Assembly: GCA_019752975.1 (NCBI GenBank)
Contig: JAIELM010000124.1
Span: 1 to 10,474, forward strand
DNA: 10,474 nt
Source of the DNA: Undibacterium sp.
GTDB taxonomy: Bacteria; Pseudomonadota; Gammaproteobacteria; Burkholderiales; Burkholderiaceae_D
Direction: 5' to 3'
Shown here: piece after piece, positions 7,224-10,474 of the stretch
How the letters are laid out: every line of letters begins with the position of its first letter
Numbering within the stretch: the first letter of the stretch is position 1
The notes under the pieces: model-generated
Seen by the model: only the letters and a program-made list of their open reading frames with translations
What the model was told of the DNA's origin: nothing
The model's database searches: none
Position numbers and translations under genes: made by a program

Positions 7224-8702
7224 TCAGAAGTTAAAGTAGAGGAAGACTGCACTGGTCGTTGTCATGGTCGCATACATTGCGATGCACAACAGAAGCAGGG
7301 CTGAGTACAGTTTTTTTGCAGTTACGCCTTCGCTCATTAATTGCATAGTATTTTTTTGGTAGATGATCGCAAAAGCCAAAACGATGGCGAGAAAACAGCG
7401 GAAGTTGGCAGCCAATCCTAGCGGCAAGCATGTTAGCAAGTAGTCCGAGAGCCAGCCACCCCATGCCAGTTGGCTAGTCGCTATACTGGCACTAGATAGC
7501 GGTGATAGGAAATCAAGATTCAGCATGCCGCCCAGCATTCTGCGGGCACTGGTCAAATCTTTGGCGCGAAAGAAGACCCAAGTGATATTAATGAACAGAA
7601 AGGTGATTAACCATGCCAAGCTTGTTGGTAAGCGTAAATTGAATCTGCCCCAGATGCGATGAATCACTAAGGCCAAGCCATGCAGCCCACCCCAGATAAT
7701 AAACATCCAACTGGCGCCATGCCATAGGCCACCTAAGAGAAAAGTTGCCATCAAATTTAAATAGGAACGCATAGGTGAGCAGCGATTGCCACCCATAGGA
7801 ATATACAGATAGTCGCGCAGATAGCGGCTGAGCGTCATGTGCCACCTGCGCCAAAAATCCTGAATGTCCAAGGCCTTGTAGGGGGAATTAAAATTAATTG
7901 GGAGCCAGATGTTGAATAACAGAGAGGCTCCCATGGCCATATCGCAATAGCCACTAAAATCGAAATATAGTTGAAAAGTGTAGGATAAACTACTGCCCCA
8001 AGCAGCAAAAAAATCAAGTCCTGCGACGCCGTCGAATCCCTCATTTGCCCAGATCGCAAAGGTGTCCGCGATAATCACTTTCTTAGCCATACCCAAACTG
8101 AAAATAAATAGACCGAGCACAATATGACGATATCGGACTGCCAGCGTCCAGCGCGACTTGAATTGATCCATCATTTCGCGGTGGTGCAAAATCGGCCCCG
8201 CGATCAAATGAGGAAAAAAAGTGACGAAGAGAGCGAAATTGATGAAGTCGTATTCCTTTACGTCTCTTCGATAGCTATCGACTAGATAGGCAATCTGGGT
8301 AAAGGTAAAGAAACTGATGCCCAAGGGGAGTAGTATGTGTGGAATAGCCAGCGGAAGCTTGAAAATATCAACTAGGTTGCCGATCAAAAATTCTGTGTAT
8401 TTGAAATATCCGAGCAGGGCAAGATTGGCCACCACACCTGTCGTCAAGATGAATCTACGAGAAAACAAAGTTCGAACAGGAGTGGAAGTACCGGCAAGCT
8501 GTCGGCCGACGATGAAATTAAAACTGATCGATCCTAGCAGCAGGGGCAGATAAGCGACACTCCAGTAGCCATAAAAGAGTAGGCTCATTGCCACTAGCCA
8601 GACTTTTCCCGCCTGCACCAGTCGCAACCGGTTTAACAGGAAATACAAGAACAAGGTGGTTGGCAAAAAAAGTAAAATAAATTGAGCTGAACTAAAAATC
8701 AT
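7224..8702 (-). CDS. MBOAT-family membrane O-acyltransferase, AlgI/DltB-like
   Basis: A 492-residue polytopic inner-membrane protein of the MBOAT family. In characterised relatives (AlgI, PatA, DltB) it moves an acyl group, usually acetyl, from a cytoplasmic donor across the membrane to a periplasmic partner. Family motifs are complete: YFDFSGYCDMAMG (246-258), NFNSPYKALDIQDFWRRWHMTLS (270-291), SRYLRDYLYIPMGGN (292-306) and GGLWHGASW (324-332). His328 in WHGAS is the conserved catalytic His; His288 is the second conserved His. About a dozen hydrophobic segments cover the length. Its ATG directly follows the stop of the acyltransferase-3 gene (TAGATG), implying translational coupling. The AlgX/J-like gene follows 16 bases after its stop, the standard partner arrangement. 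Substrate identity cannot be read from the sequence: no alginate or cellulose synthesis gene is present. Confidence 0.93.
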   Translation of the reverse strand: MIFSSAQFILLFLPTTLFLYFLLNRLRLVQAGKVWLVAMSLLFYGYWSVAYLPLLLGSISFNFIVGRQLAGTSTPVRTLFSRRFILTTGVVANLALLGYFKYTEFLIGNLVDIFKLPLAIPHILLPLGISFFTFTQIAYLVDSYRRDVKEYDFINFALFVTFFPHLIAGPILHHREMMDQFKSRWTLAVRYRHIVLGLFIFSLGMAKKVIIADTFAIWANEGFDGVAGLDFFAAWGSSLSYTFQLYFDFSGYCDMAMGASLLFNIWLPINFNSPYKALDIQDFWRRWHMTLSRYLRDYLYIPMGGNRCSPMRSYLNLMATFLLGGLWHGASWMFIIWGGLHGLALVIHRIWGRFNLRLPTSLAWLITFLFINITWVFFRAKDLTSARRMLGGMLNLDFLSPLSSASIATSQLAWGGWLSDYLLTCLPLGLAANFRCFLAIVLAFAIIYQKNTMQLMSEGVTAKKLYSALLLLCIAMYATMTTTSAVFLYFNF

Positions 8703-9791
8703 CTATGACACTTTCTTTATGTTCTTTAAGTAGCGTGCAAATTTCTGCGAGGGTTTTTCAACCAACATCAAAGATAGTTGGGCAATCAGGAGAGTCGCTG
8801 CGATCGACATCAACAGCGCGACGAAGTATGGCATGTGTTGCCCCAGCACTGTCAATATGAAAATACCGATATTGCCATGCAACAGATACAGGCTATAACT
8901 CATTTCCGCCAACCGTTTAGGAATAAAATGTAAGCGCGGTATGTCAGCTTGCGCCAACAACAAGAACAACCCCAACATAAATACAAAATTAATTAAATAG
9001 GAATTTGCTACCTCTAAAAACTGTGGTTGAATTGAACGTATGCCCCACTGAATTAAAGCGAATTGAAGCAGTATGATTACCACGCACCAAAATAGTGACA
9101 GGCGTTTGTTTTGCCAAAAATAAAATGCCTGCCCCGATAGTAGGAACGGCAAATAAGAAAATCCCACCGCAAATAGAAAGAAATTTCCTCCAAATGCGCG
9201 ACATTTAATCAACACAATCGCCACCAAAAAACTCTGTACGAGAAGATGCGCTAGCGGGTAGCGTTTCAGTAAATTCAAAAAAATGAAAGTGAGCACATAA
9301 AACGTTACTTCAATCACCAGCGACCAAGCCACACCCTGTATCACGACTTGTGGCACCAATAAGTAATTAAAGAGCGTAAAGTTGAGAAAAATATCTGACC
9401 ATGAAGGCAAAGGCGCACCGTTTAACTTCATCACCAGAACACAGATCAACACGGAGACAATGAGTGGCGGGTATATCCGCCAAATGCGTTTGATTGCAAA
9501 TTCGCGCCGATTCTCGGTACTAGCAACATGGGTAATAATATAGCCGCTCACCAAAAAGAATAGGGCAACGCCAGCAAAACCAAATGATTGAATAATGCCA
9601 AATGGTTGCAGTAGGTAGGTCTCAATCCATAATTTAGGGCGCCAAGCTGCATTGTTCATGCCTATGGATTGCCCGACAAAATGCGCATACACCACCATAG
9701 AAATGGCGATGGCACGTAGTAAATGGATGAACTGAATATCGGACGAGACTGTGTTGTCAGTAGGTGTGTCGCTTGGAATTTCTTTTTTCAT
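8703..9791 (-). CDS. Acyltransferase-3 family membrane protein (OafA-like, without SGNH domain)
   Basis: A 362-residue multi-pass membrane protein of the acyltransferase-3 family (Pfam Acyl_transf_3), which O-acetylates or acylates surface sugars such as lipopolysaccharide O-antigen or exopolysaccharide. Visible marks: FIHLLRAIAISMVVYAHF (21-38) with Arg26 and the likely catalytic His37, GVALFFLVSGYII (74-86), the RIWRIYPPL block (102-110), WSLVIEVTFYV (156-166) with Glu161, and SYSLYLLH (298-305). About ten membrane helices span residues 21-345, and the protein ends in a short basic tail. It is the normal size for the stand-alone form; the C-terminal SGNH domain found in longer OafA proteins is missing, and the operon carries a separate SGNH protein instead. 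It is the first gene of the operon; its stop abuts the MBOAT start. The ATG at 9791 has a poor ribosome site (no purine-rich run in the 12 bases before it). Confidence 0.92.
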   Translation of the reverse strand: MKKEIPSDTPTDNTVSSDIQFIHLLRAIAISMVVYAHFVGQSIGMNNAAWRPKLWIETYLLQPFGIIQSFGFAGVALFFLVSGYIITHVASTENRREFAIKRIWRIYPPLIVSVLICVLVMKLNGAPLPSWSDIFLNFTLFNYLLVPQVVIQGVAWSLVIEVTFYVLTFIFLNLLKRYPLAHLLVQSFLVAIVLIKCRAFGGNFFLFAVGFSYLPFLLSGQAFYFWQNKRLSLFWCVVIILLQFALIQWGIRSIQPQFLEVANSYLINFVFMLGLFLLLAQADIPRLHFIPKRLAEMSYSLYLLHGNIGIFILTVLGQHMPYFVALLMSIAATLLIAQLSLMLVEKPSQKFARYLKNIKKVS

Positions 9792-9809
9792 GAAGTCTGT
9801 GTAAATTCG

Positions 9810-9823
9810 GTCGGTTATCCGAC
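9810..9823 (-). promoter_or_regulatory. Small hairpin in the leader of the acylation operon
   Basis: GTCGG and CCGAC (5-base arms, 4-base loop) form a hairpin whose near edge is 18 bases before the ATG of the acyltransferase-3 gene. It lies in the predicted mRNA leader, between the promoter candidate at 9878-9905 and the start. It is not followed by a T-run, so it is not a terminator. It could affect translation or mRNA stability, or be a protein-binding site. Confidence 0.35.
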
Positions 9824-9877
9824 TTGTTGCATATCGATGGGAACAGCCGTCAGAAAGTGCAGTTTTTTTTGGGAATA

Positions 9878-9905
9878 ATTCTATCCTCTTGATTTTTTAT
9901 GTGAG
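9878..9905 (-). promoter_or_regulatory. Candidate sigma70 promoter of the acylation operon
   Basis: On the minus strand CTCACA (9905-9900) and TAGAAT (9883-9878) are 16 bases apart, matching 4 of 6 and 5 of 6 consensus positions. Transcription would start near 9871, giving a leader of about 80 bases before the ATG at 9791. The promoter lies downstream of the terminator at 9967-9993, so the operon would not depend on read-through. Confidence 0.35.
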
Positions 9906-9966
9906 CGAATTTAATCTTAACGATGAGTCTCAGCTTTTTTTAATGTCGAAGGAAGTAAAATTCTTG

Positions 9967-9993
9967 AAAAAAAAGCTTTCAAAATGAAAGCTT
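9967..9993 (-). terminator. Intrinsic terminator reading leftward, with no known gene upstream
   Basis: Arms AAGCTTTC (9973-9980) and GAAAGCTT (9986-9993) with a 5-base loop give an 8-base stem; on the minus strand the stem runs into eight T (9974-9967). The stem is AT-rich but the shape is classic. On the plus strand there is no T-run after the stem, so it works in one direction only. It lies about 60 bases upstream of the candidate promoter of the acylation operon. It could end a small RNA from 10000-10170 or act as an attenuator in a longer operon leader. Confidence 0.55.
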
Positions 9994-10016
9994 GACCACA
10001 GGGAGCAAATTATCAC

Positions 10017-10097
10017 ACACCAAATCATGTAATATCAACACATTTCCACCGTACTCCTAGGCGAGTTGATTGTTATTGATGTGTGGCTGATTTGTGT
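10017..10097. repeat. Bulged long inverted repeat
   Basis: ACAC-c-AAATCA (10017-10027) can pair with TGATTT-GTGT (10088-10097), ten pairs with a single bulged C. Inside it ATCAAC (10034-10039) pairs with GTTGAT (10065-10070). Read on the minus strand it would form a stem-loop just before the terminator at 9967-9993, so the two could be parts of one small structured RNA. No convincing promoter for such an RNA was found. Confidence 0.35.
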
Positions 10098-10177
10098 CGT
10101 TAGACATAAACTAGAGGAAAATTTCGGGCCTCTATTTTAGTGAAGGCGACACGATAGGCTTGGTATCGAACTCGGTC

Positions 10178-10219
10178 TGTCACTGTCACTGTCACTGTCA
10201 CTGTCACTGTCACTGTCAC
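10178..10219. repeat. Hexanucleotide tandem repeat, seven exact copies of TGTCAC
   Basis: Seven perfect TGTCAC units (42 bases, preceded by one further in-phase C) lie in non-coding DNA, about 220 bases upstream of the truncated gene at 10438. The unit length of six would not shift a reading frame; gain or loss of units would change spacing between flanking sites. A simple-sequence repeat of this purity is prone to slippage. The flanks carry GGTAT (10162-10166) and ATACC, a weak inverted pair. Confidence 0.95.
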
Positions 10220-10221
10220 GG

Positions 10222-10239
10222 AATCAATACCTATTGATT
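10222..10239. promoter_or_regulatory. 18-base palindrome, operator-like
   Basis: AATCAATA-CC-TATTGATT has perfect 8-base arms and a 2-base centre, extendable by a G-T and a G-C pair on the outside (10220-10241). It starts three bases after the hexamer repeat. It lies about 30 bases upstream of a weak promoter candidate (TTCATA 10244-10249, 18 bases, TATAAG 10268-10273). The 2-base loop makes an RNA hairpin unlikely, so a dimeric DNA-binding protein is the more natural reading; the regulator is unknown. Confidence 0.4.
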
Positions 10240-10306
10240 TCATTTCATATCGACTCCGCTAAAAACGTATAAGATGTGAACAAAGTTTCTCAACATCGTC
10301 GCAGGC

Positions 10307-10366
10307 AGGACTTTTAGTACGGCAAGGCGAACGCAACAACGCCAGCGTCTGTTTTGCGTAAGTCCT
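10307..10366. repeat. 60-base element with AGGACTT inverted ends and nested internal pairs
   Basis: AGGACTT (10307-10313) and AAGTCCT (10360-10366) are perfect 7-base inverted ends. Inside, ACGCAA (10331-10336) pairs with TTGCGT (10354-10359), which runs directly into the right end, and GGCG (10326-10329) pairs with CGCC (10340-10343). Two explanations fit: a short dispersed (REP- or MITE-like) repeat, or a structured leader RNA of the gene at 10438. The copy of TTTTGCGT at 10379-10386 gives ACGCAA a second possible partner. Confidence 0.45.
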
Positions 10367-10381
10367 AAACCTGTAAGGTTT
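10367..10381 (+). promoter_or_regulatory. Short hairpin AAACCT-GTA-AGGTTT in the leader of the gene at 10438
   Basis: Six-base arms with a 3-base loop, directly abutting the 60-base element on its right. Four T follow from 10379, too few for a confident terminator. It ends 56 bases before the ATG at 10438. Confidence 0.35.
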
Positions 10382-10437
10382 TGCGTGAGCGCCGACTAAT
10401 TACCCACATAAGTTTATTATTTCCACAAAGGTCTTCA

Positions 10438-10474
10438 ATGTTTAACATGAAAAACCCATTCTTTATCGCCGTCG
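10438..10474 (+). CDS. Start of an unidentified gene, truncated by right edge
   Basis: An ATG at 10438 is preceded by AAAGG with 6 bases of spacing, a good ribosome site. The frame begins MFNMKNPFFIAV and remains open to the window end: a lysine followed by a hydrophobic run, as in the beginning of a signal peptide or membrane helix. Twelve residues are too few to name a family. Its long upstream region with repeat, palindrome and nested hairpins suggests regulated expression. A second ATG at 10447 has no suitably placed ribosome site. Confidence 0.5.
   Translation, partial: MFNMKNPFFIAV

Larger units (their letters stand above)
9792..10437. other. 646-base intergenic region without a convincing gene
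   Basis: No frame here shows a believable protein or a tRNA-like fold. The left part (9792-9910) carries leader and promoter candidates for the leftward acylation operon. The middle (9965-10100) has a minus-strand terminator and a bulged long stem. The right part (10178-10437) has a hexamer repeat, a palindrome, and a nested inverted-repeat element before the truncated plus-strand gene. Each is listed separately. Confidence 0.7.

Noticed and set aside
10113..10140. AGAGG ... CCTCT hairpin followed by ATTTTAG as a plus-strand terminator
   Set aside because: Only five pairs with an 11-base loop and an interrupted T-run; too weak to call.
10178..10219. CRISPR-like array
   Set aside because: The units are six bases long and directly abutting, with no spacers and no cas genes; it is a microsatellite.
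10307..10400. Known riboswitch class such as cyclic-di-GMP-I (GEMM)
   Set aside because: Fragments such as ACGCAA occur, but the conserved core order and tetraloop receptor pattern of GEMM are not present, nor any other class core I know.

Overview
The window looks like chromosomal DNA of a Gram-negative bacterium. A betaproteobacterium of the Oxalobacteraceae/Burkholderiales type is my best guess, from the gene families, the moderate base composition and the aryl-polyene-type genes; there is no rRNA or marker gene to settle it. Five complete protein genes of readily recognised families fill most of it, with one gene cut at each end.

Positions 1-894 (minus strand) hold the first two genes of what is probably an aryl polyene / type II fatty-acid-like pigment operon: a small ketosynthase-like chain length factor, then the start of an acyltransferase that overlaps it by 8 bases and runs off the left edge. 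A good sigma70-type promoter sits 57-92 bases upstream of the first gene. Positions 895-1144 are a divergent, AT-rich control region. It contains an unusual 10-base match to the 3' tail of 16S rRNA, just before the start of the next gene.

Positions 1145-5991 (plus strand) encode two signalling proteins: a membrane GGDEF-EAL protein whose cyclase motif is destroyed but whose phosphodiesterase motifs are intact, and a soluble histidine kinase with five PAS domains. No response regulator is in the window.

Positions 6086-9791 (minus strand, convergent with the kinase) form a tight three-gene surface O-acylation operon: a stand-alone acyltransferase-3 membrane protein, an AlgI-like MBOAT protein and an AlgX/AlgJ-like periplasmic SGNH protein. 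Together they could move acetyl groups from the cytoplasm to an extracellular polymer.

Positions 9792-10437 hold no convincing gene but are dense in structure. They contain a promoter and leader hairpin for the acylation operon, a minus-strand intrinsic terminator with nothing known upstream of it, a bulged long stem, seven tandem TGTCAC copies, an 18-base palindrome, and a 60-base element bounded by AGGACTT inverted repeats. The last three lie upstream of a truncated plus-strand gene starting at 10438.

The shared theme is cell-surface lifestyle: pigment lipid, cyclic-di-GMP turnover, sensing and polymer acetylation. No clearly new multi-gene system is evident. The most interesting unexplained material is in the two intergenic regions and in the unusual pairing of two membrane acyltransferases with one SGNH protein.
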